Source: Odontesthes bonariensis (Eukaryota; Chordata; Actinopteri; Atheriniformes; Atherinopsidae). From it: a stretch of 64,000 nt of DNA. The translations under genes were made by a program, and so were the position numbers. Below, piece after piece: positions 1 through 11,300 of the stretch. The stretch spans positions 39,280,797-39,344,796 of the forward strand of contig NC_134507.1 in the NCBI RefSeq assembly GCF_027942865.1, given 5' to 3'. Within the stretch, counting starts at the first letter, position 1, and each line of letters starts with the position of its first letter. The notes below the pieces were generated by a model. The model made no database searches, was not told where the DNA came from, and saw only the letters and a program-made list of their open reading frames with translations.

Positions 1-614
1 TTCAGCAAAGCTCTGTACAGTCTTTGTCTCAATTTTTTTTCCTGAAACTGGCACTCCTCTGGCCTTACTCCCTCACATAACACTGACGCAAAAGCCAATG
101 CAAAAAGTCCACAACTGCTAGTTGACTGCTGCATCTGCACAGCAGGCCTTCTGATAAGGAATTGAGGTGCTTGTGGACGAATTAACCAGGAAAGTTTTTG
201 CTTTGTCTTCTTGTTGGTGTTCGTATTCAGACTGTCATAAATGCAAAGCTCATTGGGTCCACAGAAAATATTACTAGCTGTGACCCAGTGGTTGTCATTT
301 ACATTTAATATTTGCACAAATGACTTCTCTGGTGTCCCAACCACCCCTCCCTGGTGAAGAGCCTGATAGCAAAGGCAGGACTGAAACCCATCTACATCAG
401 GGAACTTCTGCGCAAGATGAAAACAGGCTGAATCCACTTCGTCACTACTGAGCCACGTTTTGTGGTCCAGGATGCTTAGCATTTGGTCTTGGTGAATGAA
501 TGGCTGTTTTTTTAATTTGATGGTTTGGATGACTTCCTCTGGTGAGTGCTTTGTCCAAAGTGGTCCATGGCTCCTTTGCTTTTTTCCTGTAGGCCTATGC
601 ATTTTCTTCCTTTT
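1..614 (-). CDS. Ulp1/SENP (C48) peptidase domain exon of the gene above
   Basis: The acceptor (tctcatag, AG at 616-615) opens in phase 0 and the frame stays open to the window edge, 204 codons. The catalytic set is in the right order: His in NDNHWVTAS, Asp in IYDSL, an oxyanion Gln in VQMQQS, then Cys in STSSCGLFALAFA. Family members cut SUMO, NEDD8 or similar modifiers after a Gly-Gly; substrate cannot be read from sequence. The N-terminal part of the exon is basic (KRKKMHRPTGKKQR). The C-terminus lies outside the window. Some plant and invertebrate mobile elements also carry such a protease, so its presence does not prove a host function. Confidence 0.85.
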
Positions 615-3600
615 CTATGAGACAAACAGCATACAAACACACACTTAGTTTCCTGTAAAATTTTGGCCTACAATTGACTGTCCAGCTACCCTCCTTCTTA
701 AACATTTCTTTCATCAGTCTGTTTGTGTAACCTGTTCATGCCATGTGGATTACATAAATCAAGTTAGTTTTTGGATAAAAATGTGTTTATGCATACAGAT
801 CTGAGACATCATCAAGTCTGTAAATGTATCCAGCATTTTTGGCAAATCAAAATCAATCATTTAATTTGCTCTTCAACCGCAAATCCCATTTTTTGCAATG
901 AAAATGTTCTATGAACATTACAAAAGGCAATTAAATAAAGTGCACCTTCAAACCATGTGTGTCCTGGCTAACTGGTTTTTGGTCCCCATGGTTCTTGGAT
1001 GCCACTGATGCTGATTGGTTATGAGCTGGAGCTTGGCTTGTCGTCACCGGAGCTGCCACTGATGCTGATTGGTCATCAGCTGGAGCTTTGCTTTTTGTCA
1101 CTTGAGATGCAGTCACCTGATTTGTTTCATGAAAAGCATTAGAAACTTTTAAAAGAAGTGTTATTGATTCTAAATGTATCAAAAATGTTTGGTTAATCAA
1201 AATATTTCATGTAGTCTTCAACTGCATGTCATATTTTTGCAATGAAAATATAAATGAACATTACAAAAGGCAATTAAATAAAGTGCACCTTCAAACCATG
1301 TGTGTCCTGGCTAACTGGTTTTTGGTCCCCATGGTTCTTGGATGCCACTGATGCTGATTGGTTATGAGCTGGAGCTTGGCTTGTCGTCACCGGAGCTGCC
1401 ACTGATGCTGATTGGTCATCAGCTGGAGCTTTGCTTTTTGTCACTTGAGATGCAGTCACCTGATTTGTTTCATGAAAAGCATTAGAAACTTTTAAAATAA
1501 GTGTTATTGATTCTAAATGTATCCAAAATGTTTGGTTAATCAAAATATTTCATGTAGTCTTCAACTGCATGTCATATTTTTGCAATGAAAATATATATGA
1601 ACATTACAAAAGGCAATTAAATAAAGTGCACCTTCAAACCATGTGTGTCCTGGCTAACTGGTTTTTGGTCCCCATGGTTCTTGGATGCCACTGATGCTGA
1701 TTGGTTATGAGCTGGAGCTTGGCTTGTCGTCACCGGAGCTGCCACTGATGCTGATTGGTCATCAGCTGGAGCTTGGCTTGTTGTCACCGGAGCTGCAGCC
1801 ACCTGATTCATTTAAGGAGAAGCATTAGAAACTTGCATTTAGTTTTCAAACTTTTTTATATGCTAAGTACCATTTACAAAGGTGCTTCATATTACCTTTT
1901 TTTTTTTCTGTTTGAACTGGAATGGCTGTTTGATGGAGGTAACATAAACTCCTCTCCTACTTTGCTTTCGCTGCCTCCACTTCTCCTTCACAATACGGTG
2001 CTCCTTTAAGAAGAAACATATGAATTCACATATAAGTAATATAACTCATTTTGTGTTCAAAGTGACTCTTTTAACCTATGGTATGTAACAGATACATTAG
2101 AAAAAAGATAATCTCCATCTTTAAATCTGTATTCATTACTTGAGTTACAACTAATCACAAATTTTGTATGTCTTTGAGTGTTACTCTCCATGTTAATTTC
2201 CCAACTGTCTTGGAACGTGCCACTCACTGACTTAAATTAATTATTGTTAGAAGTTATTCATTTTGACTGTAACATATATACCGCTTAGCTGGCCAGCTGT
2301 TGATGCTACTTTTGATTAAGGCATTAACTACTGGATTACAACAAGCCTCTGCCTTCTGGAACTGTTCCCTGCTGCCTTTGACCAGGTCAGGAGAGTGGAA
2401 GCAGTAAGGGAAATAAAGTTTGTTCGTGATGGTTAAAGGGTGGTGAAAGGGAAAAGATCACAAGGTAACCTAAACTGAAAAATGTCATCATATGGTAAAT
2501 CATATGAATGTTATTATATGAATGTGCTTTCCACATTTCATTGACTGTCTGCTGATTACATTTTGAAGGCATGCCGTAGGCCTTGGACTTGAGCCCCCCT
2601 CCCCTTTTTATTTAAAAGGATGGACTGTTTTATTGGCATTCTAAAGCAACACGTTACAAGTGTCTGTGTCACACACAAGTGACACAGACACAAGCTATCA
2701 ATACATAATGATAAAAAACACTTTCCAAGATTTATTTTGTGCATTGCGAAGCACAAAACAAACTTGAATTGCACTCAATGACATATTGTGCTTGAAGCAT
2801 GGATAATGTTTTAGTCTCTGTAGTAATATGGTGGTAAATTAACATCTTTGTCAATTATAACCTCTTTTTTAAAGCTACAGATATATAAAATATACTATTA
2901 GGTGTCTCACCTTTCTTTTAGTGATTCGTTGCGAGTCATGGAATTCCCTTAAAAGGGCTTTGTGAGTGTCTTTGTAAGTATTAATGAAGTCATCTAGTCT
3001 GGTCAGTCGTCTTCCTTTAAAGCGGATTTTTTTCAAGTCCCACTGACTCTTTTCCATCACTCCCTGTGTCTTGTTGTCTTGCGTGAAATTCTGATCAAAA
3101 CAAAAGAACAATTATTGTGTTACCAAATTATTGTGTAAAATGCATTCCACTCCGTTACACCATAACGTTAAAATCAAAAGTTTAAAATGTCAGGAACCTT
3201 AAGAGAAAGCAATTATTGTGAAAAAGGCATCTTCTACTTTACTATACTTTATGACTAAAGTAATAGGTTTAAACTCTCAATGAAATTTCTAATATTCATC
3301 CAATTTATACTTCACCTGGCTTTTTTTCACTGATATCTTGGCAAATTTCTTTGAGAAGTTCTGATAGGGGAGCCCTTCACCATGCCTGCCGATGTCACCT
3401 GAAGATGTAAAACATTAATTTTAGATCATTTTTGGACACAGTTAAAGGACATATCTCTGCATACATTGTACTCAATCAGAATTGACTGGGTTAATCCTCA
3501 GGGGACTGTGAATGTGCTTACCACAGGTCTCAACAATACACCCAATATACATTGACATGTAGATTTTTATCAAATGTTGGTGGGAGAGGTAAGGTGATTT

Positions 3601-4125
3601 CATGTTTAGGATGGAGGAATAAGAACAGAGTCACCACAGCAATCCACTAATTGTATTTCCTGATAGCTGACATTTTGACTTGATGTTTACAGGAAACTGG
3701 CAAGGTTCATGACCCTTGAATTTATTAACTTGATTTCATGTCAATCAAACAAATAGATGGCAAGATATGTTGCCTTTTGAGCAAAGCCAGTGTTAGTTAC
3801 TGCAGTGGCAGTGGCAGTTAGGGACAGCTGACAAACAATTTTGGGTCACAGGAAGTGATGTCTTTTTAACCATAAATATTTTTAGGTTATTAATTGGTCT
3901 CATCAAAAATGAAAACATTTAAAAGTGTAACTGACCCAGCATCATACTTGTCCAAAGAGCTGCCTGAGGCAAGAAGTAAGCTGCCAATGACGAGATGAAT
4001 GTCTCAGAGTAATAGACATTAGGATCCCCTTCTTTGTCTAGGGGTGCGTTGTTTATGACATCCATGAAGTGTTCTTGAAATGGTGTTGGCCCGAAGGTGT
4101 CCTAAAAGAAGAAAAAGAAAAAGAA

Positions 4126-4182
<57 letters not shown>

Positions 4183-6390
4183 TTTCAAAGTTGATTAACG
4201 AAAGACATTATTTCAAAACATTAATTAGAGATTTAGTGGGTACCTCAAGGTCCTCAGGAACAATGCTGCTGTCATCAACAGTTGAGTCCCCAATGGTTGT
4301 CAGCTTTGTTTGAATGTTGTTGAAGTGCTTCTCAACATTTTCTGAGCTGCACGGGCTGGAGAAGATGACAGTGCAGCTGAGGAGCCTTTCATCTAACTCA
4401 CCAATGGAACTAGCTGATGTCAACAGTCCAAACACATGCATGGCCAGCTTGTAGTTCTTGGGTGCACTACGAGAGAAATACAAATTATTGCATTGTCTTA
4501 ATAAACACTTTGTTGCTAGTAGTGTAGAGATCTGCATTCTTTAAAAAAAGTGTTTCACTTACTGCTTTTTGCACAAAGTTTTTGCATTTTTCATGATGTG
4601 ACTGAGACAGCGGTGGAGGATAGGATGGCTGAAGTCTTGAGCAGTGCCTTTCCCTGTTAATATGTTAAAATAACTGTGGAGCAAGGCATTGAGGTTTGTT
4701 TTGCAGAAAGCCATCGTTAAGGCCTGCATGAGGACCATGGAGCCATCACATATAACCATGAGTGGAATTATGTTTTTTTGTCCATATTGTTTGGCATGAT
4801 CTGTCTGAAAGGAAGTAAGAAAATAAAGGACAGAGGCCGTTGTGTGGTCACAGGTCACAAACGTAGCAACAGGAAAAGGAGAGGAACCCTTCTTTGTGTT
4901 TCTGACCACCAACTCATACACATAAAAAGGACCCTCGCAGTGTTTGGATTTCTTAATAATGCTTCCAGTTGCATCTAGGTAGACTATGTCCTCTTTGGAT
5001 CGGTTGTGGAATATGCTAATGCTTCTCTTGGACCAAAGCATCACACCCTTTGGATGAAGTATCACTTTCTGAAGCACTTCATCAGGTTCATCTTTTTTTT
5101 CTTCCACCATCTTCAGGAGACTAAGAGTTTCATTTTTATGTTTCCTTTCCTTCATTCTTAGTCGATGTGAAATGGATTTAAGAACACCTGATGATGGTGC
5201 TTCATCTCTACAACCTGACTCAACCACTGATTCCTCCAGTTTTTCCAAGCTTTCAAGGTAAAGTGCCCTTGGGAGAGTGCTTAGAAGTTGCTGGTGTATT
5301 ATTTTTTGATTGTCTGCTCTGACAGGTCGCCTTTGCAGCTCTGTTTTACAATGCACTACTGTTTCGCCTCTGAAGTACACATCTGCTTTAAGTGTGGTCT
5401 CACTGTGCACAATGACATCAACTTCCACTGGGCAGTCACTGAACAAGCAATGTGCAGCGCATTTAAAAATAGGTGCATTCCTGGTTGATCCACGAACTTT
5501 GACCCGGTGTCCTGAAAATGCAAAACTGCAATGTGGATTGATTTTTCGAATACCGGCTGAAATTATGTTAGTCCATTGCAGTCCCTTGAAGTGGTCCTTC
5601 TTTTGAGTTTTCCGTAGTTTTGTCCAAGCATTGCGAGGAACAAAAAAAAATGAAGGTGGTGCTGGAAGACTCTGTATAAAGAATTCCTCTTCTTTGTCAG
5701 TGTCATCATCTTCATTGTCACTCCAACTGTCACTGTCTTCTTTTTGGACCTGCAAGACCAAAAATATTAATTTATGAAACTATATTTTGTTTGTAAAGTA
5801 GTTTTACACATTTTATTGTGTAATGATTTGAGATTAAACATTTGAGATGGATTTGTAAAGCCGGCTACGAGTAGTATACATAGTAATAAATGTGTACCAT
5901 ATGTATTAAATGTAATTCCTTACATATTCCTCTGGCTGTGCATATTTCGTCTCCTGTGCAAAATCCTCTTTTAAGTCCATATCTTCTTCCTTTTGAAAAA
6001 CATCCATCTCTTGTGTGTCTTCGTCCTCTTGTGCAGCTTCCATCTGTGGTGCATCTTCTTCTTTTTGAACCATTTGTATCACCTTTGATTCCTTTTTATT
6101 TCCATCCTCTTCAAATTCTTTGTCTTTTAAAGCTCTGTCCTTTTCATTATCCTCTTTTTTTTTGTCCTCATTGGGAACAACTCTCAACTCAAGTGCATCT
6201 TCACACTCTTGTGTTAGGTCTTTTTCCTGTGCGTCCTCTCCTGTTATGTCCTTGTTACTTTGGACATTGCACCTCTCCTGTTCATCTTCCTTCTCTGGTA
6301 CGAGTTCTGGTACATCATTGTTGTCCTCAACAGTGTCAGGCTGAGCCTGATATTTAAAACATGAAAAACAGTTTAAAAATATACTATTAC

Positions 6391-6448
<58 letters not shown>

Positions 6449-7385
6449 TGATTTGACAGACCTTAATACTTCTAATGTGTGCCCTCTTCAGTCGATATCT
6501 ATTTGTCGATGTGTTCGGTACACCCAAAGCAGTGCACAGTTCTGGCCAGAAGTTATCCTCGCTTGATGGACATTCCCCTGTTTTCTGCTCAGATAAGGAA
6601 TCCTTAAGTTTCCGGATGTGCTTTGAAATATCCTCATGAGCTATATATTTTCTTTTGGACTGTTAAGGCAAAAGCACATTTTTGTACCAGTGAAAAACAG
6701 GTATGTTTTACACATAAATATAATATAAAAATATATTATAAAACACAACTAATTTACCAGCTTAAAATGTTTTGTTATTGTCAAAAATTATTTGCCTCTC
6801 TTAGTGCATATTAAAATTTGGAAATGCATTAGAGTCTGATTCTTACCTTTCCAAATGTTTTGAAGACAATTCTAGATGGAAAATATTCAAGAAAAAAGCA
6901 CAATTAATTAAGAACAGTTAGTATTAATAGTAGGGAACTTAGGCAATTCTTTAGTCTATTTCATGATAATATTTTCCTAGACACTAACGATATAAATGTT
7001 GTCCAATTCCCATAAAACAACAACACTGTTATTAAAAAAACAATATTGTTTATAACACTGTTATTAAAAAACAAAGAGCGGGCGCGGTCGGTGGCGCAGT
7101 GGGTTAAGCAGCCGCCCCATGTATAGAGGCTTAGTCCTCGATGCAGCGGGCCCCGGTTCGACTCCCGCACCGAGCGGCCCTTTGCTGCGTGTCTTCCCCA
7201 TCTCTCTGACTCCTGCTACCTGTCTCTCTCACACTGTCCTTTCATTAAAGGCATAAGACGCCCCAAAAAATACTTTGAAAAAGACAAAACAAAGAGCACC
7301 TAAACAAGAATCAAAAGCAAGCACAAAAAGTTCATATCAGTATGAAAAAACAAACTCACCCATGTTTTCCCTTCTTCTCCGTCAT
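1..7385 (-). CDS. MULE-like transposase fused to Ulp1/SENP-type cysteine protease, at least 14 exons, open, runs off left edge
   Basis: I spliced this gene by eye. Exons: 7385-7360, 6871-6847, 6659-6462, 6346-5924, 5749-4563, 4466-4244, 4101-3936, 3398-3316, 3090-2911, 2003-1896, 1802-1632, 1459-1289, 1116-946, 614 to beyond 1. Every junction is GT-AG, all phases agree, and no stop occurs in about 1248 codons. The start (MTEKKGKHGIVFKTFGK) is the only ATG that joins exons 1 to 3 cleanly. Exon 4 is very acidic. Exon 5 has a Cys/His cluster (FKCAAHCLFSDC ... VVHCK) like a FLYWCH/WRKY-GCM1 finger, then YLDATG, VICDGS and HRCLSH. The last has the CxxH spacing of MULE transposases between the second acid and the Glu. 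Exon 10 is basic (possible NLS). Exon 14 is a C48 protease. Intron 1 carries a SINE. Family assignment rests on motifs only; a KDZ-type or unnamed superfamily is possible. A host role is unknown. Confidence 0.8.
946..1802 (-). repeat. Three tandem copies of a 171-bp phase-0 exon with its intron (unit about 343 bp)
   Basis: Exon copies lie at 1802-1632, 1459-1289 and 1116-946. Each is 171 bp (57 codons), starts after an ATCAG acceptor and ends LK before a GTGCACTT donor. Each exon itself holds about two copies of a 21-residue motif (core TSQAPAHNQSASVA). Flanking intron is copied too, so the block is a genomic tandem triplication. Being phase 0 at both ends, any number of copies keeps frame, so the linker between transposase and protease can vary in length. 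The first copy (1802-1632) has the motif start AAAPVTTSQ; the others have VTASQVTKSK. Confidence 0.85.
4126..4178. repeat. (TA)n microsatellite
   Basis: Uninterrupted TA dinucleotide run of about 26 copies inside an intron of the transposase-protease gene, between exons 6 and 7. Confidence 0.95.
6393..6448. repeat. (AGAT)n microsatellite
   Basis: About 14 AGAT tetranucleotides lie in the intron between exons 3 and 4 of the minus-strand gene, ending about 13 bases from the exon 3 donor. Confidence 0.95.
7080..7285 (+). mobile_element. tRNA-derived SINE in intron 1 of the transposase-protease gene
   Basis: An A-box-like stretch (GGTGGCGCAGTGGGTTAAGC) and a B box (GGTTCGACTCC) sit in a tRNA-like head, followed by a CT-rich body and a tail ending CATTAAAGGCATAA. 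The element is flanked by a 12-base direct repeat, AAAACAAAGAGC, at 7068-7079 and 7286-7297. The duplication is perfect, which suggests a fairly young insertion. Confidence 0.85.
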
Positions 7386-7800
7386 TCTTTCAGATCAATA
7401 GAAATTTCCAATGAGAAGAAACGAGGAGTTGCGATTCAATATTAGGAGGGTTTGTCAATTAAGCTCGGCCAATAGGATAGCGTAATGCATGCATGCATTA
7501 AAGGCATGCGTTAATCATGTAGGCTAATTACAACTCTCGTGAACATGTGTCATACAGTCATGCAGGATATTTACCTATGGGTGATCACTGCGTGTTTATC
7601 CAGGTGGCCTCTTAGTCTTCCTTGTTTAATTTCACATTAATTGTCTATATTTCACATTTTATGCTTTTTCTCTTTATACTTCTTTTAATATTTTCTTATA
7701 TTAAGACTTTTTGTTGTTCAGTGTTTACTGTTTATTTTACCGTGGTGAAGTTGGTTTGATATTGGATATTCGACAGATATTCGACAGATATTCACAATAA
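7386..7800 (-). promoter_or_regulatory. Upstream region of the transposase-protease gene
   Basis: No open frame or known repeat stands out here. About 75 to 90 bases upstream of the start codon lies GGCCAATAGG, a CCAAT-type box, followed by an alternating ATGCATGCATGCATT run. No TATA box is obvious. Promoter role is inferred only from position. Confidence 0.4.
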
Positions 7801-7807
7801 GGAAATA

Positions 7808-8107
7808 AGGTGTCTTTTTTCCCCAATACCTCCCAAGCCTTGTGACTCCAAACCAATGCAGAATAGTTCTCCTAGTACCAACCACACACACCTTTTTTAA
7901 AGCTAATTGTATGAACACGCTATTTTATAGAGACCATTCCCTATAGGAAATAATGGCCTTTCCTTTAAAAAATCATATAAAATAGAATGTGAATACAATT
8001 GATGTAAAAAAAAAAGGTGTGTGTGGTTGGTACTACATAGGAGAACTATTCTGCATTGGTTTGGAGTCACTAGGTCACAAGGCTTGGGAGGTATTGGGGA
8101 AAAAATA
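7808..8107. repeat. Long imperfect palindrome (foldback, about 300 bp)
   Basis: Arm 1 (about 7808-7898) and arm 2 (about 8010-8107) are reverse complements, sharing CAATACCTCCCAAGCCTTGT and CCAATGCAGAATAGTTCTCC. Symmetry continues inward: CTATTTTATA near 7920 pairs with TATAAAATAG near 7977. Arm 2 has two short insertions relative to arm 1. No transposase is present. It resembles a foldback or MITE-type element; it sits about 420 bp upstream of the gene start. Confidence 0.8.
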
Positions 8108-8157
8108 TGTTTATTTAACAGTGTATTTTTTAATTCCAACATGTCTTTATAGGAAAT

Positions 8158-8384
8158 TCCTGCAGTAAAGCAAAATTAAAAGCTATGTCAGAAGTAGCCG
8201 TCAACCTTGTGTTTGAAATCTCAATATTTAGTAATATGCAGCAGTAAAGCAACATGAAAGCCAGGAGCCATAGGAGTATCTGGAGATGTGTTGTAGATTA
8301 CATGCTGCATATATATTTGTCACATCCACTGTTGCTCTGAGCTTTGGAATTGCCAGTCCATGGTGCTAAGGCTCCACAACAATA
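8158..8384. repeat. Diverged edge monomers of the 170-bp satellite
   Basis: Two decayed stretches (near 8158 and 8227) still show the GCAGTAAAGCAA...GAAAG...AGCC pattern that matches GCAGTGAAACAACTTGAAAATC of the array. Divergence falls towards the array, as expected at a satellite border. Confidence 0.5.
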
Positions 8385-11300
8385 TTTTAATATGCCCATA
8401 TACGTCATGCATTTCAACATCAAATTATTAAAAGATGATGCAGTGAAACAACTTGAAAATCACCACAGAGGTAGCTGTGGACATATAGAACAAGAATCTG
8501 GTGGAGTTTGCAGAAAACAATCCTTTTTTTATTTTTTATGAATATTTTAATATGGCCATATACATCATGCATTGGGTAAGATTTCAGAATCAAATTATTA
8601 AACAATGATGCAGTGAAACGACTTGAAAATCACCACAGAGGTAGCTGTGGACATATAGAACAAGAATCTGGTGGAGTTTGCAGAAAACAATCTTTTTTTT
8701 ATTTTTTATGAATATTTTAATATAGCCATATACATCATGCATTGGGTAAGATTTCAACATCAAATTATTAAAAGATGATGCAGTGAAATGACTTGAAAAT
8801 CACCACAGAGGTAGCTGTGGACATATAGAACAAGAATCTGGTGGAGTTTGCGGAAAACAATCCTTTTTTTATTTTTTATGAATATTTTAATATGGCCATA
8901 TACATCATGCATTGGGTAAGATTTCAGAATCAAATTATTAAACAATGATGCAGTGAAACAACTTGAAAATCACCACAGAGGTAGCTGTGGACATATAGAA
9001 CAAGAATCTGGTGGAGTTTGCGGAAAACAATCCTTTTTTTATTTTTTATGAATATTTTAATATGGCCATATACATCATGCATTGGGTAAGATTTCAACAT
9101 CAAATTATTAAACAATGATGCAGTGAAACGACTTGAAAATCACCACAGAGGTAGCTGTGGACATATAGAACAAGAATCTGGTGGAGTTTGCGGAAAACAA
9201 TCCTTTTTTTATTTTTTATGAATATTTTAATATGGCCATATACATCATGCATTGGGTAAGATTTCAACATCATATTATTAAACAATGATGCAGTGAAACG
9301 ACTTGAACATCACCGAAGAGGTAGCTGTGGACATATAGAACAAGAATCTGGTGGAGTTTGCGGAAAACAATCCTTTTTTTTATTTTTTATGAATATTTTA
9401 ATATGGCCATATACATCATGCATTGGGTAAGATTTCAGAATCAAATTATTAAACAATGATGCAGTGAAACGACTTGAAAATCACCACAGAGGTAGCTGTG
9501 GACATATAGAACAAGAATCTGGTGGAGTTTGCGGAAAACAATCCTTTTTTTATTTTTTATGAATATTTTAATATGGCCATATACATCATGCATTGGGTAA
9601 GATTTCAACATCAAATTATTAAACAATGATGCAGTGAAACAACTTGAAAATCACCACAGAGGTAGCTGTGGACATATAGAACAAGAATCTGGTGGAGTTT
9701 GCGGAAAACAATCCTTTTTTTATTTTTTATGAATATTTTAATATGGCCATATACATCATGCATTGGGTAAGATTTCAGAATCAAATTATTAAACAATGAT
9801 GCAGTGAAACGACTTGAAAATCACCACAGAGGTAGCTGTGGACATATAGAACAAGAATCTGGTGGAGTTTGCGGAAAACAATCCTTTTTTTATTTTTTAT
9901 GAATATTTTAATATGGCCATATACATCATGCATTGGGTAAGATTTCAACATCAAATTATTAAACAATGATGCAGTGAAACGACTTGAAAATCACCACAGA
10001 GGTAGCTGTGGACATATAGAACAAGAATCTGGTGGAGTTTGCGGAAAACAATCCTTTTTTTATTTTTTATGAATATTTTAATATGGCCATATACATCATG
10101 CATTGGGTAAGATTTCAACATCATATTATTAAACAATGATGCAGTGAAACGACTTGAACATCACCGAAGAGGTAGCTGTGGACATATAGAACAAGAATCT
10201 GGTGGAGTTTGCGGAAAACAATCCTTTTTTTATTTTTTATGAATATTTTAATATGGCCATATACATCATGCATTGGGTAAGATTTCAGAATCAAATTATT
10301 AAACAATGATGCAGTGAAACGACTTGAAAATCACCACAGAGGTAGCTGTGGACATATAGAACAAGAATCTGGTGGAGTTTGCGGAAAACAATCCTTTTTT
10401 TATTTTTTATGAATATTTTAATATGGCCATATACATCATGCATTGGGTAAGATTTCAGAATCAAATTATTAAACAATGATGCAGTGAAACGACTTGAAAA
10501 TCACCACAGAGGTAGCTGTGGACATATAGAACAAGAATCTGGTGGAGTTTGCGGAAAACAATCCTTTTTTTATTTTTTATGAATATTTTAATATGGCCAT
10601 ATACATCATGCATTGGGTAAGATTTCAACATCAAATTATTAAACAATGATGCAGTGAAACGACTTGAAAATCACCACAGAGGTAGCTGTGGACATATAGA
10701 ACAAGAATCTGGTGGAGTTTGCGGAAAACAATCCTTTTTTTATTTTTTATGAATATTTTAATATGGCCATATACATCATGCATTGGGTAAGATTTCAACA
10801 TCAAATTATTAAACAATGATGCAGTGAAACGACTTGAAAATCACCACAGAGGTAGCTGTGGACATATAGAACAAGAATCTGGTGGAGTTTGCGGAAAACA
10901 ATCCTTTTTTTATTTTTTATGAATATTTTAATATGGCCATATACATCACGCATTGGGTAAGATTTCAACATCATATTATTAAACAATGATGCAGTGAAAT
11001 GACTTGAAAATCACCACAGAGGTAGCTGTGGACATATAGAACAAGAATCTGGTGGAGTTTGCGGAAAACAATCCTTTTTTTATTTTTTATGAATATTTTA
11101 ATATGGCCATATACATCATGCATTGGGTAAGATTTCAGAATCAAATTATTAAACAATGATGCAGTGAAACGACTTGAAAATCACCACAGAGGTAGCTGTG
11201 GACATATAGAACAAGAATCTGGTGGAGTTTGCGGAAAACAATCCTTTTTTTATTTTTTATGAATATTTTAATATGGCCATATACATCATGCATTGGGTAA

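Noticed and set aside
5890-6357. 155-codon plus-strand hydrophobic frame
   Set aside because: Antisense of the acidic exon 4 of the minus-strand gene, which has proper splice sites.
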